Assembly: GCA_965247975.1 (NCBI GenBank) | Contig: OZ252050.1 | Coordinates: forward strand, 3,782,001 to 3,846,000 | From: Taishania sp965247975 | GTDB taxonomy: Bacteria > Bacteroidota > Bacteroidia > Flavobacteriales_D > Crocinitomicaceae | Direction of reading: 5' to 3' | Length of the DNA stretch: 64,000 bases | Part shown: positions 1-9,040 of the stretch, piece by piece | How positions within the stretch are numbered: position 1 is the stretch's first letter | Layout of the letters: every line of letters starts with the position of its first letter | Notes under the pieces: model-generated | The model's input: only the letters and a program-made list of their open reading frames with translations | Databases searched by the model: none | What the model was told of the DNA's origin: nothing | Made by a program: the position numbers and the translations under genes

Positions 1-407
1 GAAGAAGCCACCGGATTAACACCTCCAGCCACTTGTGAAATTTTATCGCACCAACCCGCATAATATACAATGCGGTCAATAGCTAAATTCACTTCTGCCT
101 CAGCACTTTTCAGCGAACTTCCTTGCAATTGCAGCTCTTCCAAAAACTGAGATCTTCGACCTTCCAACATTTCAGCAATTCTGTACAATACTTGTCCTCG
201 GTTAAAAGCAGCACGTTCAGACCAACCTCCAGCAGCCTTTCTCGCTGCAACTACTGCATTTCGCACATCTTTGCGTGAAGACAAACACATGTTTGCTAAA
301 GCTTTTCCTTTTGCATTGAGCGGTGTGTAATACCTTCCTGATTCAGTGCGTGGAAAACTTCCGCCGATGTATATTTTGTATGTTTTTAAAACTTCCAATC
401 GTGTCAT
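1..407 (-). CDS. Aldehyde dehydrogenase, N-terminal part (cut by window edge)
   Basis: Reading the minus strand from the ATG at 407 gives about 135 residues of an NAD(P)-dependent aldehyde dehydrogenase N-terminus. The start MTRLEVLKTYKIYIGGSF is followed by the ALDH-typical stretch WSERAAFNRGQVLYRIAEM and a YYAGWCDKI segment close to the window edge. The catalytic half lies outside the window. It follows another ALDH by 16 nt and is probably the third gene of a deoC-ALDH-ALDH operon. The two ALDHs share layout but differ in sequence, so they are paralogues and not one split gene. The substrate is unknown. Oxidation of acetaldehyde released by DeoC is an inference from context. Confidence 0.85.
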   Translation of the reverse strand, partial: MTRLEVLKTYKIYIGGSFPRTESGRYYTPLNAKGKALANMCLSSRKDVRNAVVAARKAAGGWSERAAFNRGQVLYRIAEMLEGRRSQFLEELQLQGSSLKSAEAEVNLAIDRIVYYAGWCDKISQVAGGVNPVAS

Positions 408-423
408 TTTTTTCTATTTATGC

Positions 424-1893
424 TTATTTGAGATACGACGCCAACCCATGTAGTCCACCTTCGCGTCCAAAACCACTTTCTTTAAAACCTCCAAATGGAG
501 ATGTTGGATCAAATTTATTATACGTATTTGCCCACACAACTCCTGCGTCTAATTTTGTCGTCAAGTTAAAAATGCGTGATCCTTTATCTGTCCAAACTCC
601 TGCTGCCAATCCATAAGGCGTGTTGTTCGCTTTTTGAATGGCTTCGTCAACTGTTCGGAATGTTTGAATTGTTAACACTGGTCCAAATATTTCTTCCTGA
701 ACAATCGTACTTGATTGAGCTAGATTCGTGAAAATCGTTGGCTTACAATAAAATCCATTTTTAGGTACTTGACAATCAACTTGAAACATGTCGGCTCCTT
801 CTTCCAACCCAATTTTGATGTATTTTTCGATTGTTTCCAATTGTTTCTTGGAATTTATTGCCCCGATGTCTGTGTTTTTATCCATTGGATCGCCGACAAT
901 CAATGTTTTCATGCGGTCTTTTAATTTCTTCACAACTAGGTCGGCAACAGATTCTTGGACTAAAAGTCTCGAGCCTGCACAACAAACATGTCCTTGATTA
1001 AAGAAAATTCCATTAATGATTCCTTCAACTGCTTGGTCCAAAGGCGCATCTTCTAGAATAATATTCGCCGATTTTCCGCCCAATTCTAACGTACATTTTT
1101 TGGAAGTTCCTGCAATTGCTTTTTGAATAATCTTACCAACTCCCGTAGATCCTGTAAATGCAATTTTGTCAATATCTGGATGATTTACAAGCGCTGCACC
1201 TGTGTCACCATAACCTGTTACGATATTCACAACACCTGCTGGCAACCCAGCATCTTGGATGATTTCTGCCAATTTCAATGCTGTAAGTGGCGTTGTTTCA
1301 GCTGGTTTTAAGACAACCGTATTTCCTGCCGCCAATGCTGGAGCAATTTTCCACGCTGCCATCAACAATGGGAAATTCCAAGGGGTAATTTGTCCTGCAA
1401 CTCCTAAAGATTCAATAGGTCGATTGGGAAATGCATATTCCAATTTATCCGCCCAACCTGCATAATAGAAAAAATGATTACAAGCTAAGGGAACGTCCAC
1501 GTCACGCGATTCACGAATTGTTTTTCCAGAATCCAAGGACTCAATCACAGCAAATTCACGTGCTCGCTCTTGCATCAATCGCGCAATGCGGTAAATGTAT
1601 TTTGCACGATCTTTTGGTGGCATGACAGACCAAACTTCCTTGTATGCTTTTCGAGCTGCCTTGACTGCTTTGTCGATGTCGGCATCATTTCCATAAGCAA
1701 CCTCAGCGAGTACTTTTTCGTTCGCTGGATTGATTGTTTTAAAATAGGTTCCAGAACTTGGTTTTACAAATTCGCCATTGATAAACAAGTCATATTTTTC
1801 TTTCAGTTGAATGTGCGAAGTGCTTTCGGGCGAGGAAGAATATTCCCAACTTGTTGCATTCGCTTGATTCCCACTTTCTTTCTTTTTTGCCAT
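424..1893 (-). CDS. Aldehyde dehydrogenase family protein
   Basis: This 489-residue protein has the usual single-domain ALDH length. Visible signatures are the oxyanion asparagine in TPWNFP (N173), the Rossmann-type loop FTGSTGVGK (about 247-254), the general-base glutamate in LELGGKSA (E270) and the catalytic cysteine in QGHVCCAGSR (C304). It therefore looks catalytically intact. It starts 3 nt after the deoC stop and is followed by a second ALDH, so cotranscription is very likely. DeoC releases acetaldehyde and glyceraldehyde 3-phosphate; oxidation of that acetaldehyde to acetate is the simplest role, but this is inferred from position only. Confidence 0.93.
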   Translation of the reverse strand: MAKKKESGNQANATSWEYSSSPESTSHIQLKEKYDLFINGEFVKPSSGTYFKTINPANEKVLAEVAYGNDADIDKAVKAARKAYKEVWSVMPPKDRAKYIYRIARLMQERAREFAVIESLDSGKTIRESRDVDVPLACNHFFYYAGWADKLEYAFPNRPIESLGVAGQITPWNFPLLMAAWKIAPALAAGNTVVLKPAETTPLTALKLAEIIQDAGLPAGVVNIVTGYGDTGAALVNHPDIDKIAFTGSTGVGKIIQKAIAGTSKKCTLELGGKSANIILEDAPLDQAVEGIINGIFFNQGHVCCAGSRLLVQESVADLVVKKLKDRMKTLIVGDPMDKNTDIGAINSKKQLETIEKYIKIGLEEGADMFQVDCQVPKNGFYCKPTIFTNLAQSSTIVQEEIFGPVLTIQTFRTVDEAIQKANNTPYGLAAGVWTDKGSRIFNLTTKLDAGVVWANTYNKFDPTSPFGGFKESGFGREGGLHGLASYLK

Positions 1894-1896
1894 TTC

Positions 1897-2811
1897 TTAG
1901 TCAATTGAAAAATAATTGGATGATTGATAAACACCCGTTTCCGCTTTTAAAATTTGCATTAAAACATCATTAGCCAAACTACTTGCTCCAAAACGAAACC
2001 ATTCGTTGGTCAACCAAGCTTCACCCACCGTTTCTTTAACCATTACCAAATTATGCAATGCCAATTTCGATGTTGAAATTCCACCAGCCGGTTTCATTCC
2101 AATCATGATTCCGGTTTTATCAAAATAATCTTTGATGGCCATTAACATCGTGTAAGTCACTTGCATGGTAGCCGCTGGCTGAATTTTTCCTGTGGAAGTT
2201 TTAATGAAATCGGCTCCCGCATAAATTGCAATTTCACTTGCTCTTCGCACATTGTCTAAAGTCACAAGTTCTCCCGTTTCCAAAATCACTTTTAGTCTGG
2301 CTTTGCCACATGCTTCTTTGATTGTTGCGATTTCATCAAAAACATAATTGTAATCGCCTGAAAGAAATTTTCCGCGAGAAATAACCATGTCAATTTCATC
2401 AGCACCTTGATCCACCGCAAATTTTGTGTCTGTAATTTTAATGTCCAAAGTGGATTGACCTGATGGAAATGCTGTTGCCACCGATGCCACTTTTACGTTA
2501 GAATGCTTTACCGCTTCCTTCGCAATTTTCACCATCGAAGGGTAAACACAAACTGCTGCAACGGTTGGTAAACCTGGATAAGCATCGTGTAAATGCAAAG
2601 CCTTGTAGCACATTTGTTTTACTTTATTAGGAGTATCTTTTCCTTCTAGCGTGGTTAAGTCAATCATATTTAGAGCCATGCGCAATCCTTGCATTTTGGC
2701 TTCATTTTTAATGCTTCGTGTTTGGAATCGAGCTACACGCTCTTCTACCCCAACTTTATCGACAACTGGAGTTTGCCTCCAATCCATCGTGTTACTTTTA
2801 CTTTTTATCAT
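1897..2811 (-). CDS. deoC: Deoxyribose-phosphate aldolase
   Basis: Cleaves 2-deoxyribose 5-phosphate to acetaldehyde and glyceraldehyde 3-phosphate in deoxynucleoside catabolism. Counting from the ATG at 2811 (304 residues), the Schiff-base lysine is in DFIKTSTGK (K204) and the second active-site lysine in GMKPAGG (K240). DLTTLEG near residue 51 and VCVYPS near 88 are also family motifs. The length fits the long DERA form and not the roughly 220-residue form. The frame is open up to 2847, but a promoter-like box TATATTTG at 2852-2845 would place transcription start near 2838, so 2811 (or ATG 2787) is preferred. It is first gene of an operon with two aldehyde dehydrogenases. Confidence 0.93.
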   Translation of the reverse strand: MIKSKSNTMDWRQTPVVDKVGVEERVARFQTRSIKNEAKMQGLRMALNMIDLTTLEGKDTPNKVKQMCYKALHLHDAYPGLPTVAAVCVYPSMVKIAKEAVKHSNVKVASVATAFPSGQSTLDIKITDTKFAVDQGADEIDMVISRGKFLSGDYNYVFDEIATIKEACGKARLKVILETGELVTLDNVRRASEIAIYAGADFIKTSTGKIQPAATMQVTYTMLMAIKDYFDKTGIMIGMKPAGGISTSKLALHNLVMVKETVGEAWLTNEWFRFGASSLANDVLMQILKAETGVYQSSNYFSID

Positions 2812-2844
2812 CCTTTGTTTAAATGCTTTGATGAATATGCTTTT

Positions 2845-2852
2845 CAAATATA
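2845..2852 (-). promoter_or_regulatory. Candidate -7 box of deoC
   Basis: The minus strand reads TATATTTG, matching the Bacteroidetes primary-sigma -7 consensus TAnnTTTG. No clear -33 TTG sits at the ideal spacing. Its position 34 nt before the chosen deoC start supports the shorter deoC protein. Confidence 0.45.
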
Positions 2853-2882
2853 GGAATATTCCCAGAACATCTGATTCACAAA

Positions 2883-2931
2883 AAAAGCCTCATAGACTTT
2901 AGATGTATATCTAAAAAAACTAGAGGCTTTT
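2883..2931 (-). terminator. Rho-independent terminator of the repeat-protein gene
   Basis: AAAAGCCTC at 2883-2891 pairs with GAGGCTTTT at 2923-2931. The loop holds a second small inverted repeat (TTTAGA/TCTAAA). On the minus strand the stem is followed by a run of T, 17 nt after the stop of the gene ending at 2948. Confidence 0.7.
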
Positions 2932-2947
2932 AAATTATTTAAGTGAA

Positions 2948-3823
2948 TCAGAGCTGACCGTCGGAATGATAAACGCCTTCTTTGTAGACCTTTACTTTCA
3001 ACAAAATTCCATCTCGATCGTATTCATACACCTTACCGCTCCAAAGAATTCCATTTTTAAATTCCCCATCTTGCCAAATTTCATCATTATCGTTATACAC
3101 TTTGTTATATCCATTTGGTTGAAATTTAGCTCCTTTGGTTCTTGGTTGAGCCACTTTTGGTGCTTTTTCTTTGGAAACTTCTGGATCCTTCACTTTCACA
3201 GGCGTTGAAACCATTTCTTTTTGTTCTGATTTCGTTATTCTTCCATTAGCATCGTAAGAGATTACTTCTTTCACATCGCCGTTTTCGTAGTAACGTTTGG
3301 CTTCGCCTTGAGGTTTGCCGTTTTCAGTTTTGTACTCATATTCTAGTTGACCATTCGCATAGAAGTACTTCACCGTTCCTTGTTCCGCACCTGTTTCGTT
3401 ATAAAATGCCTGGTATTCAACTTGTCCATTTTCATGGTAACGAATTAAGGAATCTGTATATTTTCCTTGTGCAAAAACACCTTTCTCAATCACTATTCCT
3501 TTAGGACTATGTTTCACATAACTTCCTTCCGGACGGTTGTTTTTATATTCTCCCTTGATTTTCGGTGTGACGCCATCTTCGTAGTATCTAATCCAAACCC
3601 CTTCTTTGCGGTCATCTTTATAAGTTCCTTCTTCAATTTTGGCATTGTTTGGATAACCTTCAGATGGTCGATCCTTGCCGTAATACACCCATTTACCTTG
3701 TTTCTTCCCTTTTTGGTCTTTCTTATTGATCTTTTCATCTTGATTAATCACAAAATCAACCGGCAACGCACTAAACGCAGCGGAAGTTGTGTACAAAAAG
3801 AAAAGCAATAGACCGATTTTCAT
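2948..3823 (-). CDS. Exported MORN/YwqK-type repeat protein
   Basis: From the ATG at 3823 the protein begins MKIGLLLFFLYTTSAAFSALP, a typical Sec signal peptide; the frame is open to 3892 but the added residues would bury this signal. The mature part is a series of about 20-25-residue repeats with the pattern (E/G)xYxx(N/G)xxxGxxxxYYxxG, for example YYEDGVTPKIKGEYKNNRPEG and YFYANGQLEYEYKTENGK, as in MORN and YwqK-like repeat proteins common in Bacteroidetes. A Lys/Pro-rich linker near residue 210-240 precedes one last repeat. The function is unknown. It is probably monocistronic, with a -7-like box TACTTTTG on the minus strand at 3851-3844 and a terminator downstream. Confidence 0.8.
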   Translation of the reverse strand: MKIGLLLFFLYTTSAAFSALPVDFVINQDEKINKKDQKGKKQGKWVYYGKDRPSEGYPNNAKIEEGTYKDDRKEGVWIRYYEDGVTPKIKGEYKNNRPEGSYVKHSPKGIVIEKGVFAQGKYTDSLIRYHENGQVEYQAFYNETGAEQGTVKYFYANGQLEYEYKTENGKPQGEAKRYYENGDVKEVISYDANGRITKSEQKEMVSTPVKVKDPEVSKEKAPKVAQPRTKGAKFQPNGYNKVYNDNDEIWQDGEFKNGILWSGKVYEYDRDGILLKVKVYKEGVYHSDGQL

Positions 3824-3907
3824 GAATGATATAAAATTAGTTTCAAAAGTAATATTTCCGAAATTTATAAAAAAACCTGCTCTTTTTAGCAAAATGCATG
3901 AAAAAAA

Positions 3908-4855
3908 TCAAATTTTAGATTCATCCACATGCTCTAGCATCACTTTTACCATTTTGCTTGCATCAAATTTCGCCTTCCAGCCCCAATCATTTTGCGCGTA
4001 GCTATCATCGATTGAACTTGGCCAAGAATCGGCTATTTGTTGCCTGAAATCAGGAGCATACGCTATTTGAAACGTTGGAATGTGCTTTTTTATTTCTTCG
4101 CTCAAAGTTTTTGGTGTAAAACTACAACCCGATAAGTTATATGAAGATCGAATTTTAATATTTTCCTTTGGAGCGTTCATTAATTCGAGCGTTCCGCGAA
4201 TGGCATCTTCCATGAACATCATTGGAAGTTCTGTGTTTTCACTTAAAAAGCACTGGAATTCATTTCCTTTTTTGGCTTGATAGAAAATGTCAACTGCGTA
4301 ATCTGTGGTACCTCCACCTGGCAACGATGTGTACGAAATTAATCCTGGATAGCGAATACTGCGGACATCCACACCGAATTTATTGAAATAGTACTCACAC
4401 CAACGCTCCCCAGCTTGTTTAGAAATTCCATAAACTGTTGAAGGTTCCATGACCGTAAATTGAGGTGTATTTTGTTTTGGAGTTGTAGGTCCAAAAACAG
4501 CGATTGAACTCGGCCAAAAGATTTTACTTATGTGTCCTTCCTTAGCTAAATCTAACACTGTGAACAAACTCTCCATGTTTAATTTCCAAGCAAAATCTGG
4601 ATTTTTTTCGGCAGTAGCCGACAGTAATGCTGCAAGCAAATAAACCTCATCAAATTTATTTTCAATGACATAACTTCGCACAGACTCTCTGTCCAAAGCA
4701 TCTAACCTTTTATAAGGTCCATCAGCTAATGGTTCTGGAGTTTGTTCTTTAATATCAGCGGCAACAACGTTTTCCGTTCCATTTTGTTTGCGTAACGCAA
4801 TCACGAGTTCCGTTCCAATTTGACCTCCAGCGCCGATTACAAGTATTTTTGACAT
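3908..4855 (-). CDS. L-threonine 3-dehydrogenase, SDR (epimerase-like) type
   Basis: Oxidises L-threonine to 2-amino-3-ketobutyrate with NAD+. The 315 residues form an extended SDR fold. The NAD loop GAGGQIG is at 8-14 and the catalytic pair is in VYGISKQAGE (Y142, K146) with WPSSIAVFG before it. The substrate-side motif GGGTTDYAVDIFYQA is characteristic of the UDP-galactose-epimerase-like threonine dehydrogenases known from Flavobacterium and animals, rather than the zinc-dependent Tdh of E. coli. No 2-amino-3-ketobutyrate ligase (kbl) is adjacent. It stands alone between the repeat protein and the divergent hmgA, and fits the amino-acid catabolic character of this part of the window. Confidence 0.9.
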   Translation of the reverse strand: MSKILVIGAGGQIGTELVIALRKQNGTENVVAADIKEQTPEPLADGPYKRLDALDRESVRSYVIENKFDEVYLLAALLSATAEKNPDFAWKLNMESLFTVLDLAKEGHISKIFWPSSIAVFGPTTPKQNTPQFTVMEPSTVYGISKQAGERWCEYYFNKFGVDVRSIRYPGLISYTSLPGGGTTDYAVDIFYQAKKGNEFQCFLSENTELPMMFMEDAIRGTLELMNAPKENIKIRSSYNLSGCSFTPKTLSEEIKKHIPTFQIAYAPDFRQQIADSWPSSIDDSYAQNDWGWKAKFDASKMVKVMLEHVDESKI

Positions 4856-5077
4856 GGTTTTATTTCCTCTTTAATTAAATGTTTTGAATGTCAATTAGGT
4901 TTTGCAATATTAATAGAAATTACCGTTGGTGCTGCTGCCACATTCTGATAATTGTCATTTTTTTCAACGGCTTTAACAACATATATTTGCACACTTCAAC
5001 ACAAAAAATGGAATATAGAATATATTTTTATGTAGTTTTATATGCTCATTCAAGAACAAAATTAAATTCAGGTTATC

Positions 5078-6235
5078 ATGCCATTTTATCATAAATTAGG
5101 GAAGTTTCCGAGCAAAAGACACACACAATTTCGTCAGGAAAATGGACAATTGTATCACGAACAACTTTTTGGAACCATAGGTTTTGATGGCATGTCGAGC
5201 TTGCTTTATCACATTCAACCTCCAACTGTTGTCAAAGAAATACTTGAAAGCAAGAACATTGCTCCAGAAATTGCCATTGACAAAAACATGCAAATGCGCA
5301 GTTTGCAAGGCTATCAGGTAAAACCAACGGATGATTATTTGGAAAGTCGCGTACCTGTTTTGGTGAATAACGATTTATACATTGAATTGGCATCACCGAA
5401 AAAATCAATGTCGGATTATTACTACAAAAATGCGGATGCCGATGAAGTTATTTTTATTCATCGTGGAAGTGGAACCTTAAAGACACAACTCGGAAATATT
5501 CCGTTTGGATACGGAGATTATTTGGTGGTTCCTCGTGGGATGATTTATCAAATTCAATTTGATTCAGAAGACAATCGTTTATTTATTGTACAATCATTTC
5601 ATCCAATCTATACACCAAAAAGATACAGAAATTGGTTCGGTCAGTTACTCGAACATTCTCCGTTTTGCGAACGAGATATCCGTCCGCCAAGTGAATTGAA
5701 TCCTATCGATGAAAAAGGAGATTTTTTAATTAAAATCAAAAAAGAAGACGTTTTATATCATTATGTATACGGCAGTCATCCCTTTGATGTTGTTGGATGG
5801 GATGGTTATAATTATCCGTATGCATTTTCGATTCACGAATTTGAACCGATCACAGGTCGCGTGCATCAACCGCCTCCAGTACACCAAACATTTGAGACTT
5901 CTGCTTTTGTGATTTGTTCGTTTGTTCCAAGATTGTACGATTATCATCCGCTTTCCATTCCAGCGCCTTACAATCATAGCAATATTGATTCGGATGAAGT
6001 TTTGTATTATGTAGATGGTGATTTTATGAGTCGCAACAACATTGAGCAAGGTCAAATCACTTTACATCCAGCAGGAATTCCTCATGGACCTCATCCGGGA
6101 GCTTATGAGCGAAGTATTGGTAAAACGGAAACTCAAGAATTGGCGGTTATGGTTGACACATTTAAACCGTTGAAATTGACCAAACAGGCTTTGGGGTTGG
6201 AGTTGACGGATTATAAAACTTCTTGGAATCACTAA
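5078..6235 (+). CDS. hmgA: Homogentisate 1,2-dioxygenase
   Basis: Opens the ring of homogentisate to maleylacetoacetate in tyrosine and phenylalanine catabolism. The 385-residue protein carries long stretches diagnostic of the family: VVGWDGYNYPYAFSIHEFEP (238-257), GRVHQPPPVHQTFE, PYNHSNIDSDEV and HPAGIPHGPHPG. Probable iron ligands are H300, E307 and H336. It is somewhat shorter than the roughly 430-445 residues of proteobacterial and animal enzymes, as is usual for this bacterial subgroup. hppD, which makes the substrate, lies about 3 kb downstream on the same strand with three unrelated genes between. Maleylacetoacetate isomerase and fumarylacetoacetase are not in the window. Confidence 0.95.
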   Translation: MPFYHKLGKFPSKRHTQFRQENGQLYHEQLFGTIGFDGMSSLLYHIQPPTVVKEILESKNIAPEIAIDKNMQMRSLQGYQVKPTDDYLESRVPVLVNNDLYIELASPKKSMSDYYYKNADADEVIFIHRGSGTLKTQLGNIPFGYGDYLVVPRGMIYQIQFDSEDNRLFIVQSFHPIYTPKRYRNWFGQLLEHSPFCERDIRPPSELNPIDEKGDFLIKIKKEDVLYHYVYGSHPFDVVGWDGYNYPYAFSIHEFEPITGRVHQPPPVHQTFETSAFVICSFVPRLYDYHPLSIPAPYNHSNIDSDEVLYYVDGDFMSRNNIEQGQITLHPAGIPHGPHPGAYERSIGKTETQELAVMVDTFKPLKLTKQALGLELTDYKTSWNH

Positions 6236-6705
6236 TAAAAGATTTGAATTCATTAGTTCGTGAATATAAACCTGAAGACAAACAATTTTGTTTGAAAGCC
6301 TTTGAAAGCAATATTCCTGAATTTTTTGTTCAGGATGAGCTCAAAGATTTTGACAACTTTTTAAATCGCATAGCGACGGAAAATATTAAGACACAGTATT
6401 ATGTTGTTGTGCAAAATAATCAAATCATTGGTTGCGGTGGTTTTGGGGACAAAGACAACAAAAGTGTTCTTTCGTTAACATGGGGATTAATCGATAAATC
6501 TTATCATAAAAAAGGGTTTGGAGCGTTGCTGTTAAAACATAGATTAGATGAAGCGAAACGTTTGTTTCCAGAACTTTCAATGGTGCTTGATACAACGCAA
6601 CACTCTTTTGGTTTTTTCGAAAAATATGGGTTCAAAGTAACCAAAATAACACATGATTTTTATGCCCTAGGCATGCATCGGTATGATATGGAGCTAACAT
6701 CCTAA
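6223..6705 (+). CDS. GNAT family N-acetyltransferase
   Basis: About 160 residues with the GNAT core. The central strand is YYVVVQNNQIIGCGGFG, the acetyl-CoA loop is YHKKGFGALLLKHRL (variant Q/RxxGxG/A) and the C-terminal segment is HSFGFFEKYGFKV. There is no ATG in a plausible place: the frame opens with TTG at 6223, which overlaps the end of hmgA by 13 nt, and another TTG follows at 6244. Translational coupling with hmgA is likely. The acceptor substrate cannot be told from sequence. It has no clear link to tyrosine breakdown other than its position. Confidence 0.85.
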   Translation: MESLIKDLNSLVREYKPEDKQFCLKAFESNIPEFFVQDELKDFDNFLNRIATENIKTQYYVVVQNNQIIGCGGFGDKDNKSVLSLTWGLIDKSYHKKGFGALLLKHRLDEAKRLFPELSMVLDTTQHSFGFFEKYGFKVTKITHDFYALGMHRYDMELTS

Positions 6706-6794
6706 GGTCATTTTAAAATGAAATAAAATCGCTCATTCAAACAATAATCAAATCATTTCCTGAGTTTTAATAGCTAGTACATTTCAAATCTCTT

Positions 6795-7406
6795 ATGAAA
6801 ATAGTCTTTATCCTCTTTTGTTTTATTTCATTTTTGGCAAAATCGCAAGACACCACTTATTTAAAAGTGCATTTTTTATATGGATCAAAACCGTTAAAAG
6901 CGTTTAAAGACAGTGAAAAAAAGTGGTTTGGAGGAATTTTAGGAGGACATGTTGGCGTTGAAAAAGACAGCAATGAAATTGTGAACTTTGTACCAAGAGG
7001 TGAACTTCATTGGGTCAACAATGAAGATGAAAAACACAGCGCGTTTGTAACTTACAGATATACAAGCTTTTATTCTATTTTAGGGGGAAATGCTGATAGC
7101 GTTAAAAAAGCAATTATTTACATTCCAATTTCGCGTCAACAAATGCAAAAATTCGATAGTATTTCAGCCATTTATCGAGATGAAACGCCTTATGACTATG
7201 CCTTTTGGGGTATGCGATGTGGCGCTGCTGCTTATGATATTTTGAGCCATGTGGATATTCTGCCCCAATACAGATATAAAAAGACCTTTAAAAAAATATT
7301 TTATCCTAAAAAGCTTCGAAAACGACTTCTTAGAATGGCAAATGAAAACCATTGGAAAGTAATCAAGGAAGAAGGGTCAACAAAACGTAAATGGGAAAAA
7401 GATTGA
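6795..7406 (+). CDS. Exported protein, possibly permuted NlpC/P60 (papain-like)
   Basis: The 203 residues start with a signal peptide (MKIVFILFCFISFLAKSQ, cleavage near residue 18). I do not recognise the family with certainty. A GGHVGVE segment (H52) comes early and a YDYAFWGMRCGAAAYDIL segment (C142) comes late. That order, histidine before cysteine with a small-residue helix after the cysteine, is what circularly permuted NlpC/P60 proteins show. If so it would be a periplasmic or surface cysteine amidase or peptidase. The C-terminus is strongly basic (KKLRKRLLR). Neighbours do not help. Treat the fold as a hypothesis. Confidence 0.6.
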   Translation: MKIVFILFCFISFLAKSQDTTYLKVHFLYGSKPLKAFKDSEKKWFGGILGGHVGVEKDSNEIVNFVPRGELHWVNNEDEKHSAFVTYRYTSFYSILGGNADSVKKAIIYIPISRQQMQKFDSISAIYRDETPYDYAFWGMRCGAAAYDILSHVDILPQYRYKKTFKKIFYPKKLRKRLLRMANENHWKVIKEEGSTKRKWEKD

Positions 7407-7585
7407 GCCAAAAGAATTGTTCAGTAAAAAATGGAATCTAATGAAAAGGCTTTTATTTTGTCAAAATAACCATCGAATTGCATTCAAATCCTATCTTCAG
7501 CCCATGATATTTTTAGTATAATTTGTGAAATAAAACGCAATTAATTTCAACTTTTAAAGTTTTTCGTTAGGTAAAAACAACGCAC

Positions 7586-9040
7586 TTGAAAATTCTAATT
7601 ATCAATCCCCCACATTTGTCGATTGGCAGCCGAATGCCGAATGAACATTTGCCACCACTTGGACTACTGAGCATCGGCGGACCGCTGATTGACGCTGGAA
7701 ACTCCGTCGAGTTACTAGATGCTGATTATTATAACCTCAAAGTGAATGTAGTTGCCGATAAAATAATAGAACGAAATCCTGATGTCATTATGCTTGGGCA
7801 TTCTGGCTCAACTTCTGCTCAACCAATAATCAATGAAATTACCCGCTTGGTGCGACATAAAAACAAGAATATTATAATCGTTATTGGCGGTGTTTTTCCA
7901 ACCTACCATTGGCAAGAAATTCTAGAAGATAATCCACAAATTGATTTTATTGTCTGCGGAGAAGGCGAAGAAGTTGTGGTGAATCTGATAAATGGAATTC
8001 AAAACTCATTCAATTTAGAGGAAATTAAAGGAATAGCATTCCGGAAAAACAATATTCCTTTCAAAACGGCACCAGCGTTAACAATTAAAAATCTCGACGA
8101 TTATCGTATTGGTTGGGAATTAATGAATGGCTATAATTACACATATTGGGGGAAACGAAAAGCGGTTGTGATTCAATTTTCAAGAGGTTGTCCTTATCCT
8201 TGCACTTATTGTGGACAGAGTTTGTTTTGGAAAAAATGGCGTCATCGAAGCGCTCAATCCTTGGCCGACGAGATAGAAATGTTGCACAAAGAATATGGTG
8301 TAATTGTTTTTAATTTTGCAGATGAAAATCCTTCTTCCAATCCGAAAGCTTGGAGAGCATTTTTGGAGGCTTTGGTGGCAAAAAACCTTAAGATAATTCT
8401 CGTTGGATCTATTCGAGCTGATAACATTGTTCGCGATGCAGATTTTTTACATCTATACAAGCAAGCGGGATTCGAACGATTTTTACTCGGAATTGAGAAT
8501 TACGACGAGGTGGTACTCGAAAATATCAAAAAAGCAGGTACGATCTCCAAAGATAAAGAAGCCATTCAACTTCTTAGGAAGCATAATATCCTTTCGATGG
8601 CAACTTATGTTGTTGGTTTTGGTGAAGAAAGAACAATCGATTTTTATCATAGTTTAAAGCAACTTTTGTCTTACGATCCAGATCAAGTGCAACTACTTTA
8701 TGTTACTCCTCACAAATGGACACCTTACTTTGAAGATGTAAAGGACAAGGAACTCATTTTAACGGATCAACGAAAATGGGATTACAAACATCAAGTAATT
8801 AAAACACGCCACTTAAAACCTTGGGTGGTTATTCTATACGTTAAATTGATTGAAATTATTCTCCAAACGAGACCGAAAGCGCTAAGAAGACTCTTTTTTC
8901 ACAAAGACAAAAGGCTAAGAAGTGCGATGCGATGGTACACACGAATTGGACGACGTGTGTGGTTTTGGGAATTATATCAGTTCTTTTTTGTGACTAAATT
9001 GACCAAACAAAAAGTGACAATGAAAGATTTTTGGCGATAA
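7586..9040 (+). CDS. B12-binding-domain radical SAM protein (BchE/methyltransferase-like)
   Basis: The 484 residues begin MKILIINPP, typical of this superfamily, from a TTG codon at 7586; no ATG lies nearby. Residues 1-135 form a cobalamin-binding-type Rossmann domain (DVIMLGHSGS, IIIVIGGVFPTYHW, FIVCGEGEE). The radical SAM cluster motif is SRGCPYPCTYCGQ (C202, C206, C209). The C-terminal part is rich in aromatic and basic residues. Relatives include the anaerobic Mg-protoporphyrin ester cyclase BchE and many class B methylases, so automated tools may name it as a cyclase. No chlorophyll or hopanoid genes are nearby. It lies between hmgA and hppD, but a role in tyrosine breakdown is not supported by chemistry I know of. 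Confidence 0.85.
   Translation: MKILIINPPHLSIGSRMPNEHLPPLGLLSIGGPLIDAGNSVELLDADYYNLKVNVVADKIIERNPDVIMLGHSGSTSAQPIINEITRLVRHKNKNIIIVIGGVFPTYHWQEILEDNPQIDFIVCGEGEEVVVNLINGIQNSFNLEEIKGIAFRKNNIPFKTAPALTIKNLDDYRIGWELMNGYNYTYWGKRKAVVIQFSRGCPYPCTYCGQSLFWKKWRHRSAQSLADEIEMLHKEYGVIVFNFADENPSSNPKAWRAFLEALVAKNLKIILVGSIRADNIVRDADFLHLYKQAGFERFLLGIENYDEVVLENIKKAGTISKDKEAIQLLRKHNILSMATYVVGFGEERTIDFYHSLKQLLSYDPDQVQLLYVTPHKWTPYFEDVKDKELILTDQRKWDYKHQVIKTRHLKPWVVILYVKLIEIILQTRPKALRRLFFHKDKRLRSAMRWYTRIGRRVWFWELYQFFFVTKLTKQKVTMKDFWR

Noticed and set aside
7586..9040. Naming the radical SAM gene as Mg-protoporphyrin ester cyclase (bchE)
   Set aside because: Only the shared B12-binding and radical SAM architecture supports it; there is no photosynthesis gene nearby.
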